Shown in pieces: positions 39,707 through 48,858 of a stretch of DNA of 51,089 nucleotides. Within the stretch, counting starts at the first letter, position 1; each line of letters opens with the position of its first letter. This stretch comes from Lachnospiraceae bacterium (GTDB lineage Bacteria > Bacillota_A > Clostridia > Lachnospirales > Lachnospiraceae), in assembly GCA_017613595.1 (NCBI GenBank), contig JAGADM010000020.1, positions 1 through 51,089 of the forward strand, read 5' to 3'. A model generated the notes under the pieces. That model saw nothing but the letters and a program-made list of their open reading frames with translations. It made no database searches and was not told the DNA's origin. A program made the position numbers and the translations under genes.

Positions 39707-40648
39707 ATGCGGTATATCAACGAGTTAAGAGACGGCGAGATGCTCAATGAGGTGTATCTCTGCAAGCAGTGCCAGACGCTGAAGACCAAGACCGGAAAGA
39801 ATTATATGGCGCTGACGCTGCAGGATCAGACGGGTACTCTCGAGGCCAAGATCTGGGATCTCGGTCCCGGCATCGGCAATGTTGAGACGATGGATTATGT
39901 GAAGGTGGAGGGGCAGCTGACGACGTTTCAGAACAATCTCCAGCTGAATGTACGCCGTATCCGGAAAGCCGACGAAGGAGAATACGATCCCGCGGATTAT
40001 ATGCCGGTTTCCGGCCGTGACCGCAAGGAAATGTATGCGGAACTTAAGAAGATGACGGAAAGCGTGAAGGAACCGCATCTGAAGAGCCTTCTGCAGCTTG
40101 TATTTGACGATAAGGAGATCAGCGCGAAGTTCATGTCACACTCCGCAGCCAAGGCAATCCACCACGCATTTATCGGCGGACTTTTAGAGCATACGCTCGG
40201 CGTAACGAGGCTCTGCTCGCAGATTGCGGACGACTATCCGATGTTAAACCGTGACCTGCTTGTGACGGCCGCAATCTTTCATGATATCGGGAAACTGTTT
40301 GAGATTTCCTCCTTTCCGGAAAATGATTACACCGACGAGGGCAATCTGCTCGGACATATCTTCCTCGGCGCCGAATATATCGGAAAGAAGATCGGGGAGG
40401 TACCGCATTTTCCGCAGAAGCTCGCGGCTGAGTTAAGGCACTGTATTTTAGCGCACCACGGCGAGCTGGAATTCGGTTCGCCGAAGAAGCCTGCCATCGC
40501 CGAGGCACTGGCACTCAGTATGGCAGACAATCTGGATGCCAAGATGGAAACTTTAAAAGAACTGTTTGCGGGTAATGAAAACGCTGCGGGCAACTGGCTC
40601 GGATACCAGAAGCTGTTCGAAAGCAATATCCGCGCGACTTCGAAATAA
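39707..40648 (+). CDS. yhaM: YhaM-type 3'-5' exoribonuclease
   Basis: The 313-residue protein joins an N-terminal OB fold (residues 1-90, RDGEMLNEVYLCKQCQ, YMALTLQDQTGTLEAKIWD) to an HD domain. The metal-binding motif appears as HHAFIGGLLEHT and FHDIGK, with a later LAHHGELEFGSP. YhaM/CBF1 degrades single-stranded RNA and DNA from the 3' end, trimming mRNA and decay products. It ends the run that began at 30604; a strong terminator follows 23 bases later. Confidence 0.92.
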   Translation: MRYINELRDGEMLNEVYLCKQCQTLKTKTGKNYMALTLQDQTGTLEAKIWDLGPGIGNVETMDYVKVEGQLTTFQNNLQLNVRRIRKADEGEYDPADYMPVSGRDRKEMYAELKKMTESVKEPHLKSLLQLVFDDKEISAKFMSHSAAKAIHHAFIGGLLEHTLGVTRLCSQIADDYPMLNRDLLVTAAIFHDIGKLFEISSFPENDYTDEGNLLGHIFLGAEYIGKKIGEVPHFPQKLAAELRHCILAHHGELEFGSPKKPAIAEALALSMADNLDAKMETLKELFAGNENAAGNWLGYQKLFESNIRATSK

Positions 40649-40671
40649 CACGATCCGGCAATAGGACAGTC

Positions 40672-40700
40672 ATGCCGCAGGGAGAGCCTGCGGCATTTTT
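40672..40700 (+). terminator. Terminator after yhaM
   Basis: ATGCCGCAGG (40672-40681) and CCTGCGGCAT (40687-40696) form a perfect 10-bp stem with loop GAGAG, then TTTTT. An in-frame ATG at 40672 for the next gene lies in this stem and is not a start. Confidence 0.93.
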
Positions 40701-40731
40701 GGAGATTAACAGGCACACGGACGGAGAGACC

Positions 40732-42096
40732 ATGTTTCAGAAGAACCAACTGCTCACGCTGACAATCGAAGACATTTCCGACACCGGCGAAGGAATCGGA
40801 CATGCGGACGGAATCACCGTTTTCGTGAAGAATGCCGTGCCCGGAGACACGTGTGAAGTCCGGATCCTGAAGGCGAAGAAGACATACGCTTTCGGAAAGA
40901 CCGAGCACCTTATAACTCCCTCCGAAGGACGTACGGAGCCCCTGTGTCCTGTGGCGGCGCGATGCGGCGGCTGCCAGCTCTCTTATATGAACTATGAGGA
41001 GCAGCTCAGATTAAAGCAGAAGAAGGTACAGGACTGCATTACCCGGATCGGAGGCTTTACGGATGTAACCGTCCTTCCGATCATCGGTATGGAGAATCCG
41101 TACGCATACCGGAACAAAGGGCAGTTTCCGGTCGGCATAGCCGCCGACGGAACGCCGGTTCTCGGGTTTTATGCCGGAAGAACGCACCGCATCATACCGA
41201 CGGACGCATGCGGCATGCTCTGGCCCGGCCATGAGAAGATACTGCAGTCCGTAAGGGAGTATCTTTCCGCAAGCGGCGCGGCGCCTTATGATGAGGAGAC
41301 CGGAAAGGGGCTTTTGAGACATGTGCTGATGCGCAAGGGCTTCGCCACAGGAGAGATTGTTGTATGTCTTGTCGTGAACGGCACAAAGATACCCGCGCCG
41401 GAAAGTCTTTGGGAGAACCTTAAGATAATACCCGGCGTTGCCGGTTTGTGCCTCAACGTAAACCGCGAGAAGACCAATGTAATCCTCGGCGACCGCCTGA
41501 TCCCGCTCTTCGGCAAGGCATCCGTTACGGACCGGATCGGGGATATCTCATTTGAGATTTCTCCGATGGCGTTTTACCAGGTTAACCCTGTGCAGACGAA
41601 GGTGCTTTACGAGACGGCGCTCGCATTTGCCGGCCTTAACGGAACGGAAACCGTATGGGATCTTTACTGCGGAATCGGAACGATTTCCCTGTTTCTTGCG
41701 AAGCACGCAAAGCATGTATACGGAGTTGAGATTGTGCCAGAGGCGATTGAAAATGCGAAGGCCAACGCCGCGGCGAACGGCATCGGAAACGCTTCCTTTT
41801 ATGTCGGCGCGGCCGAAGAGGTATTTCCGGAACTGACCGCAAAGAATCCCGATGTCGGCGCGGACGTGATCGTGGTCGATCCGCCCCGGAAGGGCTGCGA
41901 TGAAGTACTTCTTTCCACCATGCTTAGGATGGCGCCGCAGCGCATCGTATATGTATCCTGCGATCCCGCCACGCTTGCGCGCGACCTTAAGATACTCTGC
42001 GCCGGCGGATACCGGATTGAGCGCGTGCAGCCCGTGGACCAGTTCCCGGGAAGCGTTCACGTGGAGACAGTATGTTTATTGAGCAATATCCAATGA
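40732..42096 (+). CDS. rlmD: 23S rRNA (uracil-C5)-methyltransferase, RlmD/RumA family
   Basis: The 454-residue enzyme makes 5-methyluridine in 23S rRNA (or tRNA in some Gram-positives). It has an N-terminal TRAM domain (residues 3-58), cluster cysteines (C72, C78, C81; CPVAARCGGC) and a SAM-dependent domain with DLYCGIGTISLFLA, DPPRKGCDE and the nucleophile Cys in YVSCDPATLARD. The start at 40732 has CGGAGAG upstream and the correct N-terminus (LLTLTIEDISDTGEGIG). An earlier ATG is within the terminator stem. Exact target (U1939, U747 or another) cannot be told. Confidence 0.93.
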   Translation: MFQKNQLLTLTIEDISDTGEGIGHADGITVFVKNAVPGDTCEVRILKAKKTYAFGKTEHLITPSEGRTEPLCPVAARCGGCQLSYMNYEEQLRLKQKKVQDCITRIGGFTDVTVLPIIGMENPYAYRNKGQFPVGIAADGTPVLGFYAGRTHRIIPTDACGMLWPGHEKILQSVREYLSASGAAPYDEETGKGLLRHVLMRKGFATGEIVVCLVVNGTKIPAPESLWENLKIIPGVAGLCLNVNREKTNVILGDRLIPLFGKASVTDRIGDISFEISPMAFYQVNPVQTKVLYETALAFAGLNGTETVWDLYCGIGTISLFLAKHAKHVYGVEIVPEAIENAKANAAANGIGNASFYVGAAEEVFPELTAKNPDVGADVIVVDPPRKGCDEVLLSTMLRMAPQRIVYVSCDPATLARDLKILCAGGYRIERVQPVDQFPGSVHVETVCLLSNIQ

Positions 42097-42115
42097 GTTA
42101 GAAAGGATTCCCACC

Positions 42116-42730
42116 ATGCTGGAAGCAAACGGACTGACTAAAAGCTACGGCAAATCCAACGCAGTCGATAATCTGTCGCTGACGCTGAATCCCGGGGAAG
42201 GAGTAGCGCTTCTCGGGAAGAACGGAAGCGGAAAGAGCACCCTTTTGAAAATGCTTGCCGGAATACTGAAACCCGATGCCGGAGAGGTAAAGGTTGACGG
42301 GCTTTCCGGTAAGGAAGCAAGGGAGAAGATTGCCTACGTGCCGCAGGATATCGTTCTTTTCGAAGAACTGACCGTGATTGAGAATCTGTATGCGTGGTCC
42401 TCCCTGAAGGGACAGGAGAAGACCGACCGCGCGGAGTATCTGATCCGCGAACTGAAGATGGACGCGTTCCGTAAGAAGCGCGTTGACCGTCTTTCCGGCG
42501 GACAGAGAAGAAGGGTCAACCTTGCCGCCGCGCTGATGGGAAATTATCAGTATCTGATGCTGGATGAGCCCCTTGCGGGGATTGACGAGCAGGGCGGAGA
42601 GTGCATTGCCAAGCTGCTGAAAGATGAGAAGGAAAAGGGAACGGCGATGATTATCACCGAGCACAATCCCACGATTCTGCTTCCGCTGATGGACCGCTCT
42701 CTGAGACTTGACGGAGGTCAGTTTGCTTAA
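42116..42730 (+). CDS. ABC transporter ATP-binding protein (second exporter)
   Basis: The 204-residue nucleotide-binding protein has Walker A GKNGSGKST (34-42), Q loop VPQDIVLF, signature LSGGQRRRV, Walker B YLMLDEPLAG and the switch His in TEHNP. It is very short, ending soon after the switch. Its stop (TAA) is immediately followed by the ATG of the first permease. The unit is organised like the first exporter at 24293-29098: one ATPase and two permeases with large outer loops. Confidence 0.92.
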   Translation: MLEANGLTKSYGKSNAVDNLSLTLNPGEGVALLGKNGSGKSTLLKMLAGILKPDAGEVKVDGLSGKEAREKIAYVPQDIVLFEELTVIENLYAWSSLKGQEKTDRAEYLIRELKMDAFRKKRVDRLSGGQRRRVNLAAALMGNYQYLMLDEPLAGIDEQGGECIAKLLKDEKEKGTAMIITEHNPTILLPLMDRSLRLDGGQFA

Positions 42731-43945
42731 ATGAAGCTTTTTTCATTCATCCTGTATGATATCAAAAGACTTTTCGGCCACGGAAAGACGGCAATCCTTG
42801 CCGTTCTCGCCCCGATTCCCGTCGTGCTGATGTTCGGACTGTTCCTTGCACCGGTTTTAGCGGACGGAAACGGAGCCTTCATCACCGGCGCGCTCTGTAA
42901 TGACGATGAGAGCGTGCTTCTTCGGATGATGATGAACATGGTCATTGACTATGAAACGGACAAAGGAAACGCCGAAATCCATACCGTGCCGGATGCCGAG
43001 TCCGGTAAACGCATGGTCGAAGAAGGCAAAGCAGCCGTATTTCTGTATGTTCCCGAGGATACCTATGAGAAGGCCATGAACGGCGAAAGAGCCGCCATGA
43101 AGTTTTACTATGCGCCTTCGCACGCATTTGACGCGCTTACGTTTCAAAGCGGTATCGCGAGCAGCATCTCGGTATTCGGACAGAGCGTCCGCGTGATCGG
43201 TGCGGCCGGCGAAGCTGCCGAAGCGCGCGGTATGACAGGTGAGAAATTCGGCGAGATGCGGAATGACGCGGTAACCGATCTGATCAGCGTATATCTGCAC
43301 CGCGGAGAGATTATCGGAAAGAACGGGGTGTTCCTTCTCGGAGGAGACTATCATCTCAGGTACGCTCTTGCGATACTTTTCGCCGCGTGCGCGTTCTTCG
43401 CGGCTTTTCCGGTCATGTATCTGACGAGTATTGATAAGACCGGCGTGCTGGCGAAGCGAAGCGTTCCGGCGCAGAAGACGGTATATTTCTTCATCGCGAG
43501 GATTGTTTCGGGAACGGTTCTTATCCTTTGCACATTTGCCGTAATGTATCCGATGGCGCGGGCGCTTCGGAAGGTGGAGATGAAGAATGTGCTTTCCGTT
43601 CTTCCGGGAATGATCCTTACGGCTTTGACATTTTCCGCGCTGGCGGTTCTGATCGGTTCGCTGTTCCGACGGGGCCAATCGGCACTCTGGGCTGGGTTAT
43701 ACTTCGGCGCAGCGTGCTTTGCCGGCGTGACGTTTCTTTCAGACAAGGCGGGGCTTCCCGCGTTCGTATCCTTCCTGATGCGGATTTCACCGGTCCGGGC
43801 AAGCGTCAGCATCTTCTCAAACGCCATGTTCAATCTGATGGAGGAACGGTACGTGCAGGACATGCTGATCCTGGCGGTTTCGTTTGCGCTGTTTACGGCG
43901 GCGGGGTTCTTCGCCTATCGGAAGCGGGGTGAGGCGTATGAATAA
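42731..43945 (+). CDS. ABC-2 type permease, first subunit (second exporter)
   Basis: The 404-residue protein has an N-terminal membrane segment (about residues 16-36), an extracytoplasmic domain of about 160 residues (YETDKGNAEIHTVPDAESGKR at its start) and five or six membrane segments from about residue 212. The overall layout matches the permeases of the first ABC unit. Its start follows the ATPase stop directly, with GGAGGT 11 bases upstream. It overlaps the second permease by 8 bases. Confidence 0.85.
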   Translation: MKLFSFILYDIKRLFGHGKTAILAVLAPIPVVLMFGLFLAPVLADGNGAFITGALCNDDESVLLRMMMNMVIDYETDKGNAEIHTVPDAESGKRMVEEGKAAVFLYVPEDTYEKAMNGERAAMKFYYAPSHAFDALTFQSGIASSISVFGQSVRVIGAAGEAAEARGMTGEKFGEMRNDAVTDLISVYLHRGEIIGKNGVFLLGGDYHLRYALAILFAACAFFAAFPVMYLTSIDKTGVLAKRSVPAQKTVYFFIARIVSGTVLILCTFAVMYPMARALRKVEMKNVLSVLPGMILTALTFSALAVLIGSLFRRGQSALWAGLYFGAACFAGVTFLSDKAGLPAFVSFLMRISPVRASVSIFSNAMFNLMEERYVQDMLILAVSFALFTAAGFFAYRKRGEAYE

Positions 43946-45062
43946 TGCCGCACTCATGAAGGGAAGAGCAAGAGCGCTGCTGACCGATTTCCGGTCTCTC
44001 ACCGTTATCGTTATCGCCGTGATCGTGTGCGTATACATCGCCCTGTACGGGGATGCGGAAAAGGAGAAGAGCATCCGGATTCAGGTGGTAAATGAGGACG
44101 CCGGCACGCTCGGGGCCCATCTCATTGAGCTTCTGAACGAAGAGAATTACGAGTTCTCGGTTGTGTCGAGAGAAAAGGCGGTCCATGAAGTGGCCGTCAA
44201 TAAGGCACAGGGAATGATCGAGATTGCGCCCGATTTTACGGAGAAGATCCGAAAGGGCGACTATCAGTCTCTGGTGAAGGTTACCGTCATGGCGGACACC
44301 TATGACATGACATATTTCACGGAGATTGTGATTAACGATATTGTAAAAGTCTTCACGGAAACACTGATCGAAGAAAAGCTCGAAGACGCCGGCGTGATGG
44401 ATGAAGCATACAGGGAGGAATTCCGCTCCATCTCGACCGGAATCTGGAACGGGGAGTCTCTTCTTGATATCGAAACCTTTGCCATGGAAGAGGATGCTGC
44501 TGACGAAGAAGTATCCTTTTACGGAATCCGCTGGTACGCGGTGCTCACGATGTTTTACCTGATCATCAGCGGAACATGGATGTGCGATTATGCTTCCACG
44601 GGGCTTCTCAAAAGAGTGGTAGGCTGCGGCGGAAGGATTTCTTCGCTGTTTGCAGTCCAGATGTTTCCGGGACTTGGCGTGACGGTTCTCGGATTTGTTC
44701 CCGTACTTATCGCGTCAAAGCATCCGGACCCCGGAAAAGTGTTCCTTTCCTTTGTGATTTATTCCTGCGGCACGGCGGCGCTCGCGCTGGTAACCTGCTC
44801 GCTGTCGGGCAAGTTCGCCAACCTGATCCTGTCGGCTACGGTGATAACGATGGCAGCGTCCCTCTTCTCGGGACTGATCTGCGATATTCCGGATTGGGCC
44901 GCAATCTGGGATAAGGTGTCCGGATTCCTTCCGGGACACTGGTATTTTAATGCGGTCGGCGGAAAGCCGTTCCTTGCCGGAGCACTGATCGTTACGGTAT
45001 TCTGGTTCGCGGTCGGCGTATTTACATCATGGAGTCTGGGAATCAAGAGAGGCAATGAATGA
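43938..45062 (+). CDS. ABC-2 type permease, second subunit (second exporter)
   Basis: The 374-residue protein has an N-terminal membrane segment (about residues 16-35, LTVIVIAVIVCVYIALY), a soluble domain with many acidic residues, and membrane segments from about residue 196 to the end. The start at 43938 was chosen over the ATG at 43884 because the latter lies within the previous gene's coding frame and has no ribosome site, while GGGGTGAGG precedes 43938. Both permeases likely form one channel with the ATPase at 42116. The stop overlaps the next ATG (ATGA). Confidence 0.85.
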   Translation: MNNAALMKGRARALLTDFRSLTVIVIAVIVCVYIALYGDAEKEKSIRIQVVNEDAGTLGAHLIELLNEENYEFSVVSREKAVHEVAVNKAQGMIEIAPDFTEKIRKGDYQSLVKVTVMADTYDMTYFTEIVINDIVKVFTETLIEEKLEDAGVMDEAYREEFRSISTGIWNGESLLDIETFAMEEDAADEEVSFYGIRWYAVLTMFYLIISGTWMCDYASTGLLKRVVGCGGRISSLFAVQMFPGLGVTVLGFVPVLIASKHPDPGKVFLSFVIYSCGTAALALVTCSLSGKFANLILSATVITMAASLFSGLICDIPDWAAIWDKVSGFLPGHWYFNAVGGKPFLAGALIVTVFWFAVGVFTSWSLGIKRGNE

Positions 45063-45745
45063 AAGACCTGTTCCCTTATATGAAAACCGAGGACAATGAA
45101 GGCGGAGACCGGACTATCTATCTGCTGAGTCTGGCAGCAATTCTCATACTGGTCCTGACCGACAAGATATGCGCCCGATTCCTGCCGGGATATGTGATTC
45201 CGGGCAGCGAGAACCTGCTGATCAAAATCTATATGTCGATCATCACGGTCATAGCCGCCGTGCTGGTTGCCTGTAAGAAGATCACATTTTCCTTCTCGTG
45301 TTTTAAGGTTTCGAAAGAATGCAATTTCAAAAGAAGGCTGCTTGAGACCGTAATCGTACTCATTCTGTACGCATCGGTCCTCGCTGGCTACCGGCTTTAT
45401 AAGAATACCGTGGATCCCGTCACGGCGGCGAAGCCTTTCTTCGCGCTGTACCTTGACCAGAGATTCCGCTGGTTTTATCCCGTAAGCGCCTTGTGGCAGG
45501 AGCTGCTGATCAAGCCGCTCTGGCAGGATAATGTCAGCAGGGCGATGAACAGCAAATGGAAGACGCTCATATTCATCGGGCTGTTCTTCTGTATCCTTCA
45601 TATGCATTTTCCGATCTATTACATGGCCGCTGCCGGCGTGCTCTGTTTCGTGACGGGAATCCTTTATGAAAGTGACCGCAATATCTGGTGCGTATGGCTG
45701 CTGCATTTTGTTATGGGCTTTCTGCCGAGGGCGTTCGGCCTTTGA
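45059..45745 (+). CDS. CPBP-like intramembrane protein in ABC unit
   Basis: The 228-residue protein has about six membrane segments and resembles the CPBP (Abi/CAAX-processing) family. The usual EExxxR motif reads QELLIKP (one Glu, no Arg), the second motif reads FCILHMHF with the His, and the third is LLHFVMGFL. CPBP family members process prenylated proteins in eukaryotes; in bacteria many give bacteriocin immunity or mature peptides. The altered first motif leaves activity open. It is coupled to the second permease by an ATGA overlap, suggesting work on the same substrate. Confidence 0.65.
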   Translation: MKDLFPYMKTEDNEGGDRTIYLLSLAAILILVLTDKICARFLPGYVIPGSENLLIKIYMSIITVIAAVLVACKKITFSFSCFKVSKECNFKRRLLETVIVLILYASVLAGYRLYKNTVDPVTAAKPFFALYLDQRFRWFYPVSALWQELLIKPLWQDNVSRAMNSKWKTLIFIGLFFCILHMHFPIYYMAAAGVLCFVTGILYESDRNIWCVWLLHFVMGFLPRAFGL

Positions 45746-45775
45746 TAAGAATACTTTTGGTTTGCAGGTAGAACA

Positions 45776-46510
45776 ATGAAACAGTTCATGGAAAAGATCA
45801 AAGAAAGAAAACCGAAGCTGGTGTGCCTTCTGATCGTGGAAGCGGTGCTTTTAGGTGTCATCTTTTATTATCTTGTGCCCGGGAAACGGCCGGATCATGC
45901 CTTCAAGTTCTTTATTACGATGTTTCTTGTCATGATCCCGATGGCTTTTGAACTGCTGCTTTCCCTGAAAAGCATGCTGCCGCTTTTTTGCTTTGCGACG
46001 GTTTATGCGTGCGGGCATACGATGGGGAGCTGTTTCGGGCTGTATCTCAGCTGTCCGTGGTGGGACAAGATGCTTCACTTCTTCCAGGGCGCACTGTTTA
46101 CGCTCCTTGTGTATTATCTGCTGCAGAAACTGTACCGGAGCATCGGTGCGAAGAGACTTCTGAACCTCGCGATGGCGGTCGCATTTTCCGTTCTGATCGC
46201 GGTGCTCTGGGAGGTTGTCGAATACACGGCCGATAAGACGCTCGGGTTCGATATGCAGAAAGATACGTATGTTAATGAAATCCATTCGTACCTTCTCGGA
46301 GACAACTCCGGAGATGTTGTGACGATTGAGGATATACAAACCGTTTCCGTTAACGGACAGGAACTTCCGGGCTACACGGATGTCGGGCTGAACGATACCA
46401 TGTGCGATCTGATCATAACGCTCGCGGGATCGTTTCTGTTCTTCCTGTACGGTTTGATCGACCGGGATAAGCATCCCCTCCTGCAGCTTCAGCAGGACGA
46501 CAGGTCATAA
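45776..46510 (+). CDS. Membrane protein of the DUF2238 (YjdF-like) type
   Basis: The 244-residue protein has six or so membrane segments. The core WWDKMLHFFQGALF with a following LWEVVEYTADKTLG and a late DVGLNDTMCDLI matches the layout of the DUF2238 family: a His/Asp cluster in the membrane and a conserved N-D-T near the last helix. The family's job is unknown. An extra loop of about 35 residues (DMQKDTYVNEIHSYLLGDNSGDV region) lies between helices. AGGTAG precedes the start. Confidence 0.7.
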   Translation: MKQFMEKIKERKPKLVCLLIVEAVLLGVIFYYLVPGKRPDHAFKFFITMFLVMIPMAFELLLSLKSMLPLFCFATVYACGHTMGSCFGLYLSCPWWDKMLHFFQGALFTLLVYYLLQKLYRSIGAKRLLNLAMAVAFSVLIAVLWEVVEYTADKTLGFDMQKDTYVNEIHSYLLGDNSGDVVTIEDIQTVSVNGQELPGYTDVGLNDTMCDLIITLAGSFLFFLYGLIDRDKHPLLQLQQDDRS

Positions 46511-46540
46511 GTAATGTTTTAGAGTCAGAGGTTAGTTTTC

Positions 46541-47632
46541 ATGCAAGTTTTAAGAACCATCCGGAATTATTGTTGCTACTGCGGAATTGAGAAAGACGAA
46601 TACAACGCCATCAAGAAGGATGCGTACATCTCGAATTTCAGAGTCTGGCGCATGCTGCATATCTTTATGGTCGGGGCATTCGGCTCATTGTATGTCCTTT
46701 CGCTGTTTAAGGACATTATGAGTTCGAACAGCGTATTTTATATGTCGGCATTTGTCTATTCCGTGATTGCCGCCGTTCTCTTCTTCGTTCTGAAGAGGGA
46801 TTCAATCGCGGCGCAGCTGATCATATATCTGTCCATTTCGCTGCTGTTCCTGTTCGCCTGCTTTATTACGCAGAACAAGCCGGAGAGCACCGCGACCGCA
46901 TTTGTCTGCTTCCTGCTGGTAGCACCGATGTTTATGATCGATAAGCCGTTCTTCATGGCAATAGAGCTGGTTGCCGCCTCGACCGTATTCCTCGTGTGGA
47001 TGCATAACGTGAAGCCGCAGAAGGTGTGGGAATATGATCTGATCAACGTGGTTATCTTTACGGTCATCGGAATCTTTTTGAGCATCATCGCCAATTCGGT
47101 GCGTATCCGGGAGTTCGTTCTCACAAGAAAACTCAACATCCAGAAGGATACGGACGAACTGACGGGCCTTAAGAATAAGGGCGCTCTTACAAGAGACGTC
47201 AGCCGGCTTCTTAAGGACAGGCCCGAAAGCAAAGGCATCCTTTTCGTAATGGACGTCGACAAGTTCAAGTCGATCAACGATACATACGGGCATGACGTAG
47301 GAGATGAGGTAATCTGCCAGCTTGGCAGATATCTCGGCAGAAGAGCCGGGGAAAATGAGATCGCTGCCCGGTTCGGCGGCGACGAGTTCGTCGTATTTGT
47401 CAAAGATACGGACAGCCGGGAGACGGCGCGTGCGATTGCTGAGGAAATCGCTGCCGGCGTTCCGGAAAATGTCGAAATTACGGATAAGAGCCGTAAGGTC
47501 AATATAAGTATCGGCGTTGCCTTGTATTCCGGCGAAGGCGGCGGGTATCCTGCTCTCTTTAAAAAGGCCGATACGGCATTGTACCGTGCGAAAGCCGAAA
47601 CGGATAAGAGATACTGTTTTTCTGAGGAATAA
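46541..47632 (+). CDS. Membrane GGDEF-domain diguanylate cyclase
   Basis: The 363-residue protein has about six membrane segments (residues 38-195), then a GGDEF domain with the catalytic motif RFGGDEF (GGDEF at 279-283), the metal-binding Asp in VMDVDKFKSIND, and the conserved end ALYRAKAE. This makes cyclic di-GMP from two GTP. The product-inhibition site RxxD, expected five residues before GGDEF, is replaced by a GENE sequence, so feedback by c-di-GMP is unlikely. No EAL or HD-GYP phosphodiesterase lies nearby. Confidence 0.9.
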   Translation: MQVLRTIRNYCCYCGIEKDEYNAIKKDAYISNFRVWRMLHIFMVGAFGSLYVLSLFKDIMSSNSVFYMSAFVYSVIAAVLFFVLKRDSIAAQLIIYLSISLLFLFACFITQNKPESTATAFVCFLLVAPMFMIDKPFFMAIELVAASTVFLVWMHNVKPQKVWEYDLINVVIFTVIGIFLSIIANSVRIREFVLTRKLNIQKDTDELTGLKNKGALTRDVSRLLKDRPESKGILFVMDVDKFKSINDTYGHDVGDEVICQLGRYLGRRAGENEIAARFGGDEFVVFVKDTDSRETARAIAEEIAAGVPENVEITDKSRKVNISIGVALYSGEGGGYPALFKKADTALYRAKAETDKRYCFSEE

Positions 47633-47655
47633 TTACAGCGCGTAACAGAGGATAA

Positions 47656-48846
47656 ATGGCAACCTTACTGATTACAATCATTTATGCGGCATTTATCGGG
47701 CTCGGAATCCCCGATTCCCTGTTCGGTACTTCCTGGCCGTCAATCTACAGCGAATTCGGGCTTCCGTTTGCACTCGGGGGCCTCATTTCGTGTATCTGTT
47801 CCTGCGGGACGATGGTATCGAGTCTGATGAGCGCGCGGCTCATTAAAAAACTCGGAACCAACAAACTTACGGCGGCATGCACGCTGTTAACGGGAGTTTC
47901 CCTGCTGGGTTTCAGCTTCTCGAACGGTTTCCTCTGGCTGTGCCTTCTTTCCGTTCCGCTCGGACTCGGAGCGGGTTCCATCGATACGGCGTTGAACAAC
48001 TATGTCGCGCTTCATTACAGCGCGTCGCAGATGAGCTTCCTGCACTGTTTCTACGGGGTAGGCGTTACGGTAAGCCCGTTCATCATGACACTCGTATTCC
48101 GCAGCGGAATGGGGTGGAGAAGCGGCTACCGGATCGCGTCGGGCATTCAGCTCGGGCTCGCATTGCTCCTGATTGTTACGCTTCCGGTCTGGAAGAAGGT
48201 TCATGGGGAAGAAAGCAGCTCGGAAGAGAAGTTCGAAACGCTGTCCCTGAAGCAGGCGGCATCGATCAAAGGCGTTAAGATCATGTGGCTGCTCTTCATC
48301 TGTTCGGTTATGATTGAGGTTTCCGCCGGAAGCTGGTGCAGTACGTTCCTCGTTGAGCACAGGCACCTGAGCAATGAACTGGCGGCGGCATCGGTAACGT
48401 TTTACTATCTCGGAATGACGCTGGGACGGTTTCTGTCGGGCGTTTTCGCCCGTAAGCTTCACAGCTGGCAGATCATCAAAGCCGGGCTCCTGATACTCGG
48501 GGCGGCGCTTCTTCTGCTGATCCTTGTACCGAACAATATCGTAACGATTGCGGCGCTTATGATGATCGGGCTCGGAAACGGACCGATGTTCCCGAATTTC
48601 AATTATCTGACTCCCGAGAACTTCGGCGAGAGCCGTTCACCGGCTATCATCGGAACGCAGATGGCTGTTTCGAGTTTTGCCATCATTGTCGGACCGATCC
48701 TTTGCGGTCTGATCGGGCAGGCGCTCGGAATGGGGTCATTCCCGTTCTTCCTTGCCGTCTGCTACATACTCATGCTTGTAGTCTTTGTATTTGCCGCAAG
48801 GCTGTGGAAGATCCCGCGTCTTATCGGAGGCAGTCAGCGGGGATAA
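47656..48846 (+). CDS. Major facilitator superfamily transporter
   Basis: The 396-residue protein has twelve predicted membrane helices in two bundles. The cytosolic loop between helices 2 and 3 carries RLIKKLGTNK, the MFS loop A pattern, and a basic/acidic central loop (KKVHGEESSSEEKFETLSLKQA) divides the halves. Helix 1 has GLGIPDSLFGTSWP, a GxxDSxxG pattern seen in the sugar-efflux/FucP-like MFS group. The substrate is not clear. It starts 23 bases after the GGDEF gene. Confidence 0.85.
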   Translation: MATLLITIIYAAFIGLGIPDSLFGTSWPSIYSEFGLPFALGGLISCICSCGTMVSSLMSARLIKKLGTNKLTAACTLLTGVSLLGFSFSNGFLWLCLLSVPLGLGAGSIDTALNNYVALHYSASQMSFLHCFYGVGVTVSPFIMTLVFRSGMGWRSGYRIASGIQLGLALLLIVTLPVWKKVHGEESSSEEKFETLSLKQAASIKGVKIMWLLFICSVMIEVSAGSWCSTFLVEHRHLSNELAAASVTFYYLGMTLGRFLSGVFARKLHSWQIIKAGLLILGAALLLLILVPNNIVTIAALMMIGLGNGPMFPNFNYLTPENFGESRSPAIIGTQMAVSSFAIIVGPILCGLIGQALGMGSFPFFLAVCYILMLVVFVFAARLWKIPRLIGGSQRG

Positions 48847-48858
48847 AGGGGGAGCAGT

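Noticed and set aside
40672..40731. An upstream start for rlmD adding 20 residues
   Set aside because: The ATG is part of a perfect terminator stem, and the added residues do not fit the TRAM-domain N-terminus.
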